Assembly (NCBI GenBank): GCA_022041995.1
Contig: CP074390.1
Location: 868,001 to 932,000 of the forward strand
From: Cupriavidus necator
GTDB lineage: Bacteria; Pseudomonadota; Gammaproteobacteria; Burkholderiales; Burkholderiaceae
Length of the DNA stretch: 64,000 nt
Direction: 5' to 3'
A program made the position numbers and the translations under genes. Of this stretch, positions 1 to 8,002 are shown one piece after another. Each line of letters opens with the position of its first letter. Positions within the stretch are counted from its first letter, which is position 1. The notes under the pieces are model-generated. The model searched no databases. It had not been told where the DNA came from and was given only the letters and a program-made list of their open reading frames with translations.

Positions 1-3
1 CCA

Positions 4-1593
4 TCAGCGCTGCATCCACTCGGGCGAGCCGAGCAGCATGGTATTCCATTCAGCCTGCGATTCGGCCTGGGCCAGCGCGGCGCGGGTGGCGGGGCCAAGG
101 GTGGCTTCGATGGTGTCGTAGTACAGCTTGTTGCCGATCATCGGGAAGCGCGCGCCGCGCGGCCTCGCGCCATCGCCGGCAAATAGTCCCGCCGGCCCCG
201 AGCCGATCGCGCGCGCGATCTCGAAGCGCCGCACCATCTGGCCCGAGCTGGCCCACGCGCTTTCCGACGACGGATAGCCGTCCGGGGCCACGTGGCCGTA
301 GAGCGGCTCGCCGAGCTGGTTCAGCCAGTTCATCACCGGGCGCAGGTTGGTCACGGGACGGCCTTCATAGGCGAGCCGCATCGATGACACCACATAGACC
401 ATCGGATCCTTGAACTTGCGCATGGGCGCGGCCAGTTGCCGGTCCAGCTCCGGCGCCAGAAACAAGGTGCGCAGCACTGCGGCGATATCGCCATCGGTGC
501 GCGTGAAGGTCTGCGCCATGCGCTCGACCAGCGCCGGCGGCGGGTTGTCAGCGATGAAATAGGCCGCCAGCTTGACGCTGATAAAGCGCGCGGTAGCCGG
601 CTCGCGCGCCAGGATCGACACCGCTCGCGCCACTTCGTCGAAGCCGGCCGGCTCGATGCGCTGGCCCAGCAGCGTCTTCGCGCCGAAGTCGTGGCGCGCG
701 GGGTTGAATTCGAACAAGCCCTCGCTGCGGTACAGCCCCGCGCGCGCCGGCGGCAGCCGCGGCGGCGGCGTGCCGCGCAGGTTGACGCCCACGCCGGTCA
801 GCACGCGCGCCAGCTCCTGCACGTCCTGCTGGGTGTAGCGGGAGCCGCTGGGGCCGCCGGCGACGCCCATGGTATGCAGCTCCATCAGCTCGCGCGCGTA
901 GTTCTCGTTGATGCGGTTGGCGCTGCTCTGGGCGTTGTCGAGGTAGACCAGCATGGCCGGCGCAGTCACGTTGGCCATCAGCAGGTCGCGGAAGCGGCCC
1001 AGCGCGTGCGGACGGATGGCGCGCTCTTCGTAGTCGGCCAGCAGCAGCCGGACCTGGCCCTTGCCCGAATAGACGTTGAAATGGTTCATCCAGAACCATG
1101 TCATCTGCTCGCGCAGCTGCGCGGGCGAATACAGCGCGCGCAGCAGGTGGCGCCGCGCGGCATCGGCCTCGATCTCGCGGCCCTGCGCGTTCAGCGCCTG
1201 GCGGGCCTGCTGCTTGCTGTCGTCGTCGGGCAGCGCGTCGATGCGCTGGCGGGCGTCGCGCGCGGCCTGGATCTGCGCGGCGGCGTCGGCCTGCAGGTTG
1301 GGCAAGGCCGCGATGGCGGCCGCCAGTTCGGGCGGATCGGCCAGCGGCAGCGTCAGTTGCTGGTCGAGGAAACCCTTGCGGCCCAGCCGGCGCAGGTCGC
1401 CAAGGGTGGCCTGGTCAGCGCCGTAGGTGACGGTGTTGAGCCAACGCAGGTCAGTGGCGGCGGCGCTGCCGCCAGCCCCGGCCGGCACCTGTGCGCAGGC
1501 GGCCAGGCATGCGGCCAGTGCCAGTGCCGCGGCGGCCCGCCAGGGGGCGAGCCCGCCACGGCGGGGTTGTCTCGAATGCTGCGCCGGATTCAT
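4..1593 (-). CDS. DUF1800 family lipoprotein
   Basis: 529-residue protein of the DUF1800 family, of unknown biochemical function; members usually sit beside a DUF1501 gene. The N-terminus is an arginine-rich n-region, an alanine/leucine core and a lipobox-like LAAC near residue 30, so export and lipidation are likely. Family landmarks are visible: TWFWMNHFNV, ARELMELHTMGV and a segment reading FNPARHDFGAKTLLG. The ATG at 1593 is preceded by a strong AGGAGG about 5 nt upstream. The stop overlaps a new ATG (TGATG, first base at position 4), so a translationally coupled gene, probably the DUF1501 partner, begins at the left edge and runs out of the window. Family assignment is firm; function is unknown. 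Confidence 0.88.
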   Translation of the reverse strand: MNPAQHSRQPRRGGLAPWRAAAALALAACLAACAQVPAGAGGSAAATDLRWLNTVTYGADQATLGDLRRLGRKGFLDQQLTLPLADPPELAAAIAALPNLQADAAAQIQAARDARQRIDALPDDDSKQQARQALNAQGREIEADAARRHLLRALYSPAQLREQMTWFWMNHFNVYSGKGQVRLLLADYEERAIRPHALGRFRDLLMANVTAPAMLVYLDNAQSSANRINENYARELMELHTMGVAGGPSGSRYTQQDVQELARVLTGVGVNLRGTPPPRLPPARAGLYRSEGLFEFNPARHDFGAKTLLGQRIEPAGFDEVARAVSILAREPATARFISVKLAAYFIADNPPPALVERMAQTFTRTDGDIAAVLRTLFLAPELDRQLAAPMRKFKDPMVYVVSSMRLAYEGRPVTNLRPVMNWLNQLGEPLYGHVAPDGYPSSESAWASSGQMVRRFEIARAIGSGPAGLFAGDGARPRGARFPMIGNKLYYDTIEATLGPATRAALAQAESQAEWNTMLLGSPEWMQR

Positions 1594-1792
1594 GCCCGCC
1601 TCCTCGCCTTTTTCGATCAGACCATCACTATGTTACGTCGCAAGCGCACATCCGTTGACCCGGAGGCGCTGCGGGAGTGTTACCAATGCTTTCAGCATGC
1701 CGATTGCCGGATTTGCCAAGACAGCGGCGCGCGGCCTGGCTAGCCTTGCGTTTTGCCCATCCGATCCCGCCCCGACGCAAACGCCTGCTTTC

Positions 1793-2716
1793 ATGTCGCG
1801 CCCCCTGTCCGCTGCCACCTGGCTGCCCACCGTTGCCTTTGTCCTGATCTGGTCCACCGGCTTTATCGTCGGCAAGGCCATCGTGCCGCTGGCCGATACC
1901 AGCCTGTTCCTGCTGGGCCGCTTTGCCGTGGCGGGGCTGATGTTCGTGGCGTGGTCGCTGGCCGCGCGCGCGGCCTGGCCACCGCTGCGCGAGGCGCCGC
2001 GCCACCTGCTGGCCGGCGCGCTGATGCAGGGCGTCTACCTGTGCGCCGGCTACGGGGCCGTGGCCAGGGGCCTGCCGCCGGCGATCATGGCCTTGCTGGG
2101 CGCGCTGCAGCCGCTGCTGACCGCGCTGCTTGCCATTCCCCTGCTGAAAGAGCTACCTTCCAGGCGGACGTGGCAGGGCCTGGCGCTGGGCGCGCTCGGC
2201 GTCGCGCTGGTGGTCGCCCCGGCGATGCAGGCCGGCATGCAGACGGCCGCGCCGGCCCTATCGCCCTGGATCGTGCTGCTGGGCGCGCTGGCCATTGTCT
2301 CCATCACCATGGGAACCCTCTTGCAGAAGACCGCCATTGCCGCCTGTGACCTGCGCGCCAGCTCCGCCTGGCAGAACCTGGGCGCCATGCTGGTAGCCGC
2401 CGCGATGGTGGCGATCCAGGCCGCCGACGCGCCGCTGCACTGGCATTGCGGCGTGGCGCTGTGGGCCGCGCTGGCGTGGGCGGCGATCGGCCTGTCGGGC
2501 GCCGGCACCTGGCTGCTGGTCAGCCTGGTGCGGCGCGGCCAGGCCGCCAATGCCGCGGCGCTGATGTTCCTGGCGCCGCCGCTGGCCGCGCTGCAGGCCT
2601 GGCTGCTGTTCGGCGAACTGCTGGATGCGGTGCAGGCGCTGGGCATGGCGGTGGCCGGCGCGGGCGTGTGGCTGTGCCAGACCCCCGGCAGGTTGCGGCA
2701 TGCCCAAGCCCGCTGA
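1793..2716 (+). CDS. EamA/DMT family transporter
   Basis: 307-residue inner-membrane protein of the drug/metabolite transporter superfamily with about ten hydrophobic helices in two EamA halves. It begins MSRPLSAATWLPTVAFVLIW, with the typical LIWSTGFIVGK first helix. The frame is open further upstream, but the ATG at 1793 places the first helix correctly and nothing before it resembles the family. The substrate cannot be read from sequence; relatives export amino acids or other small metabolites. Its 3' end overlaps the start of the next gene, an AraC regulator, by 17 nt, so the two are almost certainly co-transcribed and may form a regulator-exporter pair. Confidence 0.85.
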   Translation: MSRPLSAATWLPTVAFVLIWSTGFIVGKAIVPLADTSLFLLGRFAVAGLMFVAWSLAARAAWPPLREAPRHLLAGALMQGVYLCAGYGAVARGLPPAIMALLGALQPLLTALLAIPLLKELPSRRTWQGLALGALGVALVVAPAMQAGMQTAAPALSPWIVLLGALAIVSITMGTLLQKTAIAACDLRASSAWQNLGAMLVAAAMVAIQAADAPLHWHCGVALWAALAWAAIGLSGAGTWLLVSLVRRGQAANAAALMFLAPPLAALQAWLLFGELLDAVQALGMAVAGAGVWLCQTPGRLRHAQAR

Positions 2717-3464
2717 GCCCCACGCCTCGCCGCTGGTCGAGCACCGGCACTACCGCCCGCAGCCGGACGGCCACCAGCACGGCTACCACCAGTTGCTGTT
2801 CGGCCTGGCCGGCGCCACCGAGCTGGAGATCGACGGCCACGTCTATCGCGTGGATGACCGCACCGGCCTGATCGTGCCGGCCGGCAGCCATCATGAATTC
2901 CTGGGCTTCGACGGCAACCTGCAACTGGTGGCGGACTTCCCGGCGCAGTCAGTGGCGCTGCCCGCGCGGCTGATGGCGCGCCCGCGCACGTTTTCGCTGG
3001 ACGGCGCCTTCGGCAGCCGCGTGCGCGCGCTGGCGGCGTGGCGCGCCGCCGCGGCAGCGCGCGGGCCGCAGACCGACTGGCAGCTGGCGGCCACGCTGGC
3101 CGCGGCGCTCGCGGACTGCCTCGGCATGCCCGGCGACGAGCAGGTATTCCCGCTGATGGCCGTGGACGCCTACCTGCGCGCCAATCTGGCCTCGCCACTG
3201 CGCGCAGCGGAAGTCGCCGGGCATTTCGGCTGGAGCGTGCGGCGCTTCCAGACCCTGTTTGCCGAGGCCTTCGGCGATACCCCGCACCGCTACCAGACCC
3301 GGCTGCGGCTGGACCGCGCGCTGCAGTTGCTGACGCAATCCACGCTGCCGCTGGCCGAGATCGCGCTGGCGTCAGGCTACCCGGACCAGACCACCTTCAC
3401 GCGCAGCTTCACGCGGCGCCTCGGGCAGCCGCCCGGGGCGTGGCGGGCGGCCGCACGCGGCTAG
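2700..3464 (+). CDS. AraC family transcriptional regulator
   Basis: 254-residue regulator. An N-terminal cupin-like sensor domain (about residues 10-100, with HGYHQLLFGLAG and DDRTGLIVPAG) is followed by a C-terminal double helix-turn-helix (about 155-250: AEVAGHFGWSVRRFQTLFAE, then LAEIALASGYPDQTTFTRSF). The ATG at 2700 lies inside the end of the upstream EamA gene, indicating translational coupling. It probably controls that exporter or a nearby gene in response to a small ligand; the ligand is unknown. Confidence 0.87.
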   Translation: MPKPAEPHASPLVEHRHYRPQPDGHQHGYHQLLFGLAGATELEIDGHVYRVDDRTGLIVPAGSHHEFLGFDGNLQLVADFPAQSVALPARLMARPRTFSLDGAFGSRVRALAAWRAAAAARGPQTDWQLAATLAAALADCLGMPGDEQVFPLMAVDAYLRANLASPLRAAEVAGHFGWSVRRFQTLFAEAFGDTPHRYQTRLRLDRALQLLTQSTLPLAEIALASGYPDQTTFTRSFTRRLGQPPGAWRAAARG

Positions 3465-3570
3465 CCAGCGTGCGCGGCAGGCGATGCTGGCACCGGGCTA
3501 ACCGTGGTGACCCTCTCGCGTCGAGGCGAGTCAGAGGGCGGCGTCGCTTTCCACCCCGAGCCCGACACCG

Positions 3571-3910
3571 CTTGCCGCCTGGCATACCGACCATATCCAT
3601 TTCGCCTCAATGCTCGACCTGCTGGAAAAGCAGGTCAGCACCTTCCATCAGGGCGAGCAGCCCGACTACGGCCTGATGGCCACGATCATCCACTACATGC
3701 GCAACTATGGCGATTGCGTGCACCACCCCCGTGAGGATGTGGCCTACGCGCTGCTCGTGGAACGGGATCCCGGCACGCGGATCATCATCAGCCGGTTACT
3801 GCAGGAACATCGCGTGATCGCCACGGTCGGCGCGGAATTGCTCGACCGCCTGCGTGAAGCCCAGAGCGAGGTGGTCACCTCGCGAGCGGCACTGGAAGCG
3901 GCCGCGAGGC
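3571..3910 (+). pseudogene. Hemerythrin-like domain gene, degraded
   Basis: The frame reads WHTDHIHFASMLDLLEKQ, then GLMATIIHYMRNYGDCVHHP and RLLQEHRVIATVGAELLDRL. This is the HHE cation-binding (hemerythrin-like) family with its D-H, HHPRED and EH signatures. The first signature lies upstream of the only in-frame ATG (3610), and no ATG, GTG or TTG precedes it back to the stop at 3508. After about 3905 similarity ends abruptly and the frame runs into unrelated arginine-rich sequence to a stop at 3981, losing the last helix. Missing start and tail argue for a remnant. A short product from 3610 cannot be excluded. Confidence 0.6.
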
Positions 3911-3917
3911 GCCGGTG

Positions 3918-4080
3918 CCTTGTTTTCTTGTGGTCCACCCGCACAGGAACGCGACGCAGACCGACGGGCAATAGGTTCTAAGCTGGGGCGTCGAACTCCA
4001 TGTAGCCGCGCGCCACCATGGTCCGCAGCAGCATCGAGACACTGGACTGCGGGGATCCGGGCGTCTTCGCCACGCCGTGC
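3918..4080 (-). pseudogene. HTH regulator fragment with frameshift
   Basis: On the minus strand one frame reads SPQSSVSMLLRTMVARGYME, ending FDAPA and a stop at 3978. The next frame continues RTYCPSVCVAFLCGW. Joined, these resemble the winged-helix segment of IclR/MarR-like regulators (PQSS-S-LLR-L--RGY-E-D, followed by RTY-P---VA-L--W). A frameshift, no upstream domain and no downstream domain mark it as wreckage. The assignment rests on motif memory only. Confidence 0.4.
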
Positions 4081-4113
4081 AGCCAACAGCACTCCTCGCC
4101 ATGCTCATTGTCG

Positions 4114-4156
4114 TTGCCTACGGAACCTGCCCCGCCTATAATGCTTAGGCTCCTAA
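4114..4156 (+). promoter_or_regulatory. Promoter and MarR-type operator of hemerythrin gene
   Basis: TTGCCT (4114-4119), a 17-nt spacer and a perfect TATAAT (4137-4142) form a sigma70 promoter. Directly after the -10 lies TTAGGCTCCTAA (4145-4156), a palindrome of two 5-nt arms around CT that would cover the transcription start. The hemerythrin ATG follows at 4173. The same palindrome, with small changes, occurs twice before the dioxygenase gene (5427 and 5496). The regulator encoded at 4685 is the obvious candidate to bind it, by repression. Confidence 0.7.
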
Positions 4157-4172
4157 CAAAGTTGATCGAGGC

Positions 4173-4634
4173 ATGATGGCAGCGCACAATCCAATGTACT
4201 GGCATGACGGGCTACTGATCGGTCATCGCGCGATTGACGACGAACATCGACAGTTTGCGGCACTTATCCAGTCACTGCGCGAAGCGCCTGTTGACGGCTT
4301 GGCGGAGAAGCTGGAGGAACTGCTACAACTGGCACGAACGCATTTCCTGCACGAGGACAGCCTTATGGAGGCAACGGCCTTTCCGCCGCGCAAGTGCCAC
4401 ATCGGCGAACATAAGGCCGTGCTGGCCTCTGTATCCGGTGTGCAGGCAAGGCTCGTACGCGGGGAGGTTGCGGTAGTGCGCCGGCTGGCGGAGGAACTGG
4501 AGCACTGGTTCCCCGCGCATGTCCAACATCTGGATTCGGCGCTGGCGCACTGGATCTGCAAGCAGCACGCCGGCGCCAAGCCGGTCGTCCTGCGCAGGAA
4601 CCTGGAAGTCCGTCCGGCCGCGGAGCCTGCGTAA
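4173..4634 (+). CDS. Bacteriohemerythrin
   Basis: 153-residue cytoplasmic protein with the full hemerythrin ligand set: IDDEH (His25), HFLHED (His and Glu), CHIGEH (two His) and a C-terminal HVQHLD (His, Asp). The family forms a four-helix bundle with a non-heme diiron centre that binds O2 reversibly; proposed roles are O2 delivery to oxygenases or O2 sensing. The ATG at 4173 (or 4176) follows a weak GAGG. The gene is 50 nt upstream of a MarR gene on the same strand and shares its operator type with the phthalate dioxygenase promoter, suggesting a role in oxygen supply to that enzyme. That role is inference. Confidence 0.88.
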   Translation: MMAAHNPMYWHDGLLIGHRAIDDEHRQFAALIQSLREAPVDGLAEKLEELLQLARTHFLHEDSLMEATAFPPRKCHIGEHKAVLASVSGVQARLVRGEVAVVRRLAEELEHWFPAHVQHLDSALAHWICKQHAGAKPVVLRRNLEVRPAAEPA

Positions 4635-4684
4635 AGCACAGACAAGCCGTGGCAGAATACGCCTTTGTCCTTGCTTCCCGCCCT

Positions 4685-5197
4685 ATGTCGAAAGCCTCTG
4701 CACTCAGAGAACAGGAAATCGCCCAGCGCGTCCTGCGCCGCTGGCACGACGACGTGCCCAATGATCGCCTTGCGCACCTTGTGAAAGACGCGACGCGGTT
4801 CTTCCTGCGCGCGCTGCAGCACCGACTCTCCCAGCATGACGTGCAGCTTGGCCACTGGACCTTCCTGCGCATTCTCTGGGAACGCGACGGCATCACCAAG
4901 CGTGAGCTCAGCATCGAAGCGGGCGTGATGGAGCCGACCACATTCGCGGCCTTGCAAGCCATGGAGGCGCTCGGCTATGTCACGCTGGAGCGCCGGCCGA
5001 CCAATCGCAAGAACATCTATGTGTTCCTCACGCCATTGGGCAAGCGGCTGCGCAAGACGCTGGTACCGTTGGCCGAAGAGGTCAATGCGGTGGCGGTCCA
5101 GCATCTCGCCGCGGAAGAAGTCGCCAACACTCGCCGCGCCCTGCTGGTGATGATCGACAACCTGACCCGCGACCAGGAAGGTATCGAGCAAGCGTAA
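4685..5197 (+). CDS. MarR family transcriptional regulator
   Basis: About 170 residues, winged-helix MarR family. Helix-turn-helix region ITKRELSIEAGVMEPTTFAA with recognition helix, then the wing RRPTNRKNIYVFLTPLGKRL; flanking helices give dimerisation. The ATG at 4685 is preferred; a GTG at 4649 in the same frame would add 12 residues. Placed between the hemerythrin gene and the catabolic operon, it is the probable repressor of both via the TTAG-N4-CTAA palindromes at 4145, 5427 and 5496, released by phthalate or an intermediate. Ligand and sign of control are inferred. Confidence 0.85.
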   Translation: MSKASALREQEIAQRVLRRWHDDVPNDRLAHLVKDATRFFLRALQHRLSQHDVQLGHWTFLRILWERDGITKRELSIEAGVMEPTTFAALQAMEALGYVTLERRPTNRKNIYVFLTPLGKRLRKTLVPLAEEVNAVAVQHLAAEEVANTRRALLVMIDNLTRDQEGIEQA

Positions 5198-5426
5198 GCG
5201 ACTGCGCGACTGCAAGGGGAGGACTGCGGCTGGCAGTCCTGTTTCCCAACACATCTCCAGCCGCCCCCGCCCCCCTCCTCCCTCCCCCTCTCGATCTTCC
5301 AGGCTGCGACCTGTTTCGCAGCCGGCACTTATTTGCCTTGCGCCGAGCATCTGGCAAGCCGATGCCTTGCTTCCCGTCCGGCCGCGCATTGCGCACGTGA
5401 CTGTGACGGCGCACGTCCTCTTTTTG

Positions 5427-5446
5427 TTAGCCTCCTAAGTATTTTC
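5427..5446 (+). promoter_or_regulatory. Upstream MarR-type operator
   Basis: TTAGCCTCCTAA (5427-5438) followed by GTATTTTC. The same 3' extension follows the second site 69 bp downstream, so the two sites are 20-nt imperfect direct repeats as well as palindromes. It lies about 140 bp upstream of the dioxygenase ATG. Confidence 0.6.
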
Positions 5447-5467
5447 CCTTGGTTTCCCAGTCCCGCC

Positions 5468-5507
5468 TTGCTATCGATGTTTTCTCTGATTATTCTTAGG
5501 CCACTAA
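5468..5507 (+). promoter_or_regulatory. Promoter and operator of phthalate operon
   Basis: TTGCTA (5468-5473), a 17-nt spacer and TATTCT (5491-5496) make a plausible sigma70 promoter. The palindrome TTAGGCCACTAA (5496-5507) begins at the last base of the -10 hexamer, so the regulator would block RNA polymerase much as at the hemerythrin promoter, where the operator starts 3 bp after the -10. The leader to the ATG at 5576 is about 70 nt. The rest of 5198-5467 shows no gene. Confidence 0.6.
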
Positions 5508-5575
5508 GTATTTTCAAGCAAAGCCAGAACGCCAGACCGGCCAGCGCCGGAGATGCGCTGGCCAGGAGCCCCCAA

Positions 5576-6895
5576 ATGATGACGAAGGAAGAAAACGATC
5601 TGTTGTGCCGTGTGGAAGGCGATGCGCCGATGGGGCAGCTGATGCGCCGGCATTGGACGCCGGTCTGCCTGCTCGAGGAGGTGACGGAGCCCGATGGCGC
5701 GCCGGTAAAGGCGCGCGTGTTCGGCGAAGACCTGGTCGTGTTCCGCGACAGCGACGGCCGCGTCGGGGTGATGGACGAGTATTGCCCGCACCGCAGGGCA
5801 TCGCTGGTCTTCGGCCGCAACGAGGAAGGCGGCCTGCGCTGCCTCTATCACGGCTGGAAGATGGATGTGGAGGGCAACGTGCTGGAGATGGTCTCCGAGC
5901 CAGCAGCCAGCGGCATGGCAGAGAAAGTCAAGCACAAGGCCTATCCGGTCAAGGAATGGGGCGGCATGGTCTGGGCATACATGGGACCGGCGGACCTGGT
6001 GCCGGAATTCGTGCCGCCACGCTGGGCGCCGACCGAGGACACCCGCGTCAGCATCGCCAAGGTGCTGCTGCCTTGCAACTGGGCACAGGTGCTGGAGGGT
6101 GCGATCGATTCCGCGCACAGCTCGAGCCTGCACAGCTCGGACATGGTGCCGGCGCGCGTGGACTGCGCCAAGGCAACTGACAGCCTGTGGCTGCGCCCTT
6201 CGACCGACAAGGCGCCGCGGCTGCAGGTGCAGCGCGGCGGCTACGGCTTCCGCTACGCCGCCATCCGCAGGCCGATCCAGCAGGCGCAGACGCATGACTA
6301 TGTGCGCTCCACGGTCTTCGTCGCGCCGGCAACCGCGCTGATCCCGCCGAACAACCTCTACAACGTCGCCAACATCAACGTGCCGATGGACGACACCAAC
6401 ACGGCGTTCTACTTCATCGCCTGGGGCCATCCGACGCAAACTCCCGAAACGCAGACGTGGCGCAAGTTCCTGCGCCAGACCGTCGGCGTGGACCTGGACG
6501 CGTACTACCGCCCGCTGCGCAACATCGACAACCGCTTCTGGCAGGACCGCCAGGCGATGAAGGCGGGCAACTTCACCGGGATTGCCGGCTTCCCGAACCA
6601 GGACGTCGCGATGTGGCTGACGATGGGCCCGATCGCCGACCGCAGCCATGACCGGCTGGGCGCGAGCGATCTCGCCATCGTTGAGTTCCGCAAGCAGATG
6701 CTGGATGCCGTCAGGGCGTTCCAGCAGGGCGGCGAAGCGATCGGCACGGGTGCCAATGCGATTCCCGCGGACGTCTGCGCGTTCCAGGCGGTGGTGCCGA
6801 AGTCCGATGACTGGCGTACCTTCAACGTGCAATACGTCTGGGCCGGCGGACCCGAACTGCCCGAGTTGGAGCCGTCGTACTCCGTCACGGCATGA
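5576..6895 (+). CDS. ophA2: Phthalate 4,5-dioxygenase, oxygenase subunit
   Basis: 439-residue Rieske non-heme iron oxygenase alpha subunit. Rieske [2Fe-2S] ligands are Cys70-x-His72 (DEYCPHRRAS) and Cys89-x2-His92 (RCLYHGW). The mononuclear iron ligands fit Asp178, His181 and His186 (AIDSAHSSSLH). No beta-subunit gene follows, as in phthalate dioxygenase, an alpha-only enzyme. It converts phthalate plus O2 to the cis-4,5-dihydrodiol, with electrons from the reductase encoded at 8878. The ATG at 5576 has AGGAG 7 nt upstream. Substrate is inferred from the complete pathway set downstream; a related pyridine or benzene dicarboxylate is the alternative. Confidence 0.82.
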   Translation: MMTKEENDLLCRVEGDAPMGQLMRRHWTPVCLLEEVTEPDGAPVKARVFGEDLVVFRDSDGRVGVMDEYCPHRRASLVFGRNEEGGLRCLYHGWKMDVEGNVLEMVSEPAASGMAEKVKHKAYPVKEWGGMVWAYMGPADLVPEFVPPRWAPTEDTRVSIAKVLLPCNWAQVLEGAIDSAHSSSLHSSDMVPARVDCAKATDSLWLRPSTDKAPRLQVQRGGYGFRYAAIRRPIQQAQTHDYVRSTVFVAPATALIPPNNLYNVANINVPMDDTNTAFYFIAWGHPTQTPETQTWRKFLRQTVGVDLDAYYRPLRNIDNRFWQDRQAMKAGNFTGIAGFPNQDVAMWLTMGPIADRSHDRLGASDLAIVEFRKQMLDAVRAFQQGGEAIGTGANAIPADVCAFQAVVPKSDDWRTFNVQYVWAGGPELPELEPSYSVTA

Positions 6896-6962
6896 GGAGC
6901 ACATCCCCGACATCCCCCGCTGACCGCCACCCGCATTCCCCCGAGCCCCCACTCCATCACCG

Positions 6963-7952
6963 ATGACCAAACTCCGTCTCTCCGTCGCCATGGGCGACTA
7001 TGACCGTACCCGCGCGCTGCTCGATGGCCGCGTCCAGATCGACGGCGTCGATCCCGTCTACATGACGCTCAACCCGGAGGAAATGTTCTTCCGCGCCATG
7101 CGCAGCCAGGACTTCGATATCAGCGAGCTGTCGTTTTCGAGCTACCTGGTCAGGCATGCGCGCGGCGACTGTCCGTACATCGCGGTGCCCGTCTTTCTCT
7201 CGCGGGCGTTCCGCCACACCTCCATCTATGTACGCAAGGATCGTATCGGACGTCCCCAGGACCTGAAGGGCTGCCGCATCGGCATTCCGGAATACCAGCT
7301 CACCGCGATCGTGTGGGCGCGTGCGGTCCTGCAGGACGACTTTGGCATCCGCCCGTCCGATGTGACCTGGGTACGCGGCGGCATCGATACGCCGGGGCGT
7401 CCGGAGAAGGTGAAGCTGCAGCTTCCCGCCGATGTCCGCGTGGAGGCCGCGCCCGAAGGCCGCACAATCTCCGAGCTGCTGGACAGCGGCGAGATCGACG
7501 GCTTCATCGCGCCGCGGCCCCCGGGCGCGGCGGCGCTGCGCAACGAGAACGTGGGCTGGCTCTTCGACGATCCGACCGCCGAGGCGAAAGATTACTTCCG
7601 GCGCACCGGCGTGTTTCCCATCATGCATGTGGTGGGCATCCGCAAGACCCTCGCCGAGGCGCAGCCGTGGCTGCCGGGCGCCGTCTTCAAGGCGTTCAGC
7701 CAGTCCATGGCCCACGCGCTGGCGCAGCTGTCCGATACGTCCGCGACCAAGGTGACGATGCCGTTCGTGGAAGAGATGCTGAAGGCCGCCCGCGAGACGC
7801 TGGGCGAGGACTACTGGTCGTACGGCGTGCAGGCAAACCTGCGCACGCTGGAGACGTTCGCCCGCCATCACCATGGCCAGGGCCTGTCCGAGCGGCTGAT
7901 GCCAGTGGAGGAGATGTTCCACCCCTCCACCTACGAGTCCTACAGCATCTGA
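6963..7952 (+). CDS. ophC: 4,5-dihydroxyphthalate decarboxylase
   Basis: 329 residues, starting MTKLRLSVAMGDYDRTRALL. It matches the 4,5-dihydroxyphthalate decarboxylase family (OphC/Pht5), which has a periplasmic-binding-protein-like fold but no signal peptide, so it is cytoplasmic. The reaction is 4,5-dihydroxyphthalate to protocatechuate plus CO2. Typical segments include SELSFSSYLV, RIGIPEYQLTA and GEIDGFIAPRPP. It follows the oxygenase by 67 nt on the same strand. Protocatechuate ring-cleavage genes are not in the window. Confidence 0.85.
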   Translation: MTKLRLSVAMGDYDRTRALLDGRVQIDGVDPVYMTLNPEEMFFRAMRSQDFDISELSFSSYLVRHARGDCPYIAVPVFLSRAFRHTSIYVRKDRIGRPQDLKGCRIGIPEYQLTAIVWARAVLQDDFGIRPSDVTWVRGGIDTPGRPEKVKLQLPADVRVEAAPEGRTISELLDSGEIDGFIAPRPPGAAALRNENVGWLFDDPTAEAKDYFRRTGVFPIMHVVGIRKTLAEAQPWLPGAVFKAFSQSMAHALAQLSDTSATKVTMPFVEEMLKAARETLGEDYWSYGVQANLRTLETFARHHHGQGLSERLMPVEEMFHPSTYESYSI

Positions 7953-8002
7953 CGAACGCGCGGGCGGGGCCATGCCGCGCCCGCGCACCTCCAGGAGCAA
8001 AG

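Noticed and set aside
2050..3198. 382-codon minus-strand frame across EamA and AraC genes
   Set aside because: Arg/Ala/Pro-rich with no recognisable domain; both plus-strand genes are well supported.
4649..4684. GTG start adding 12 residues to the MarR protein
   Set aside because: The ATG at 4685 gives a normal MarR N-terminus; the extension has no family match, though it cannot be fully excluded.
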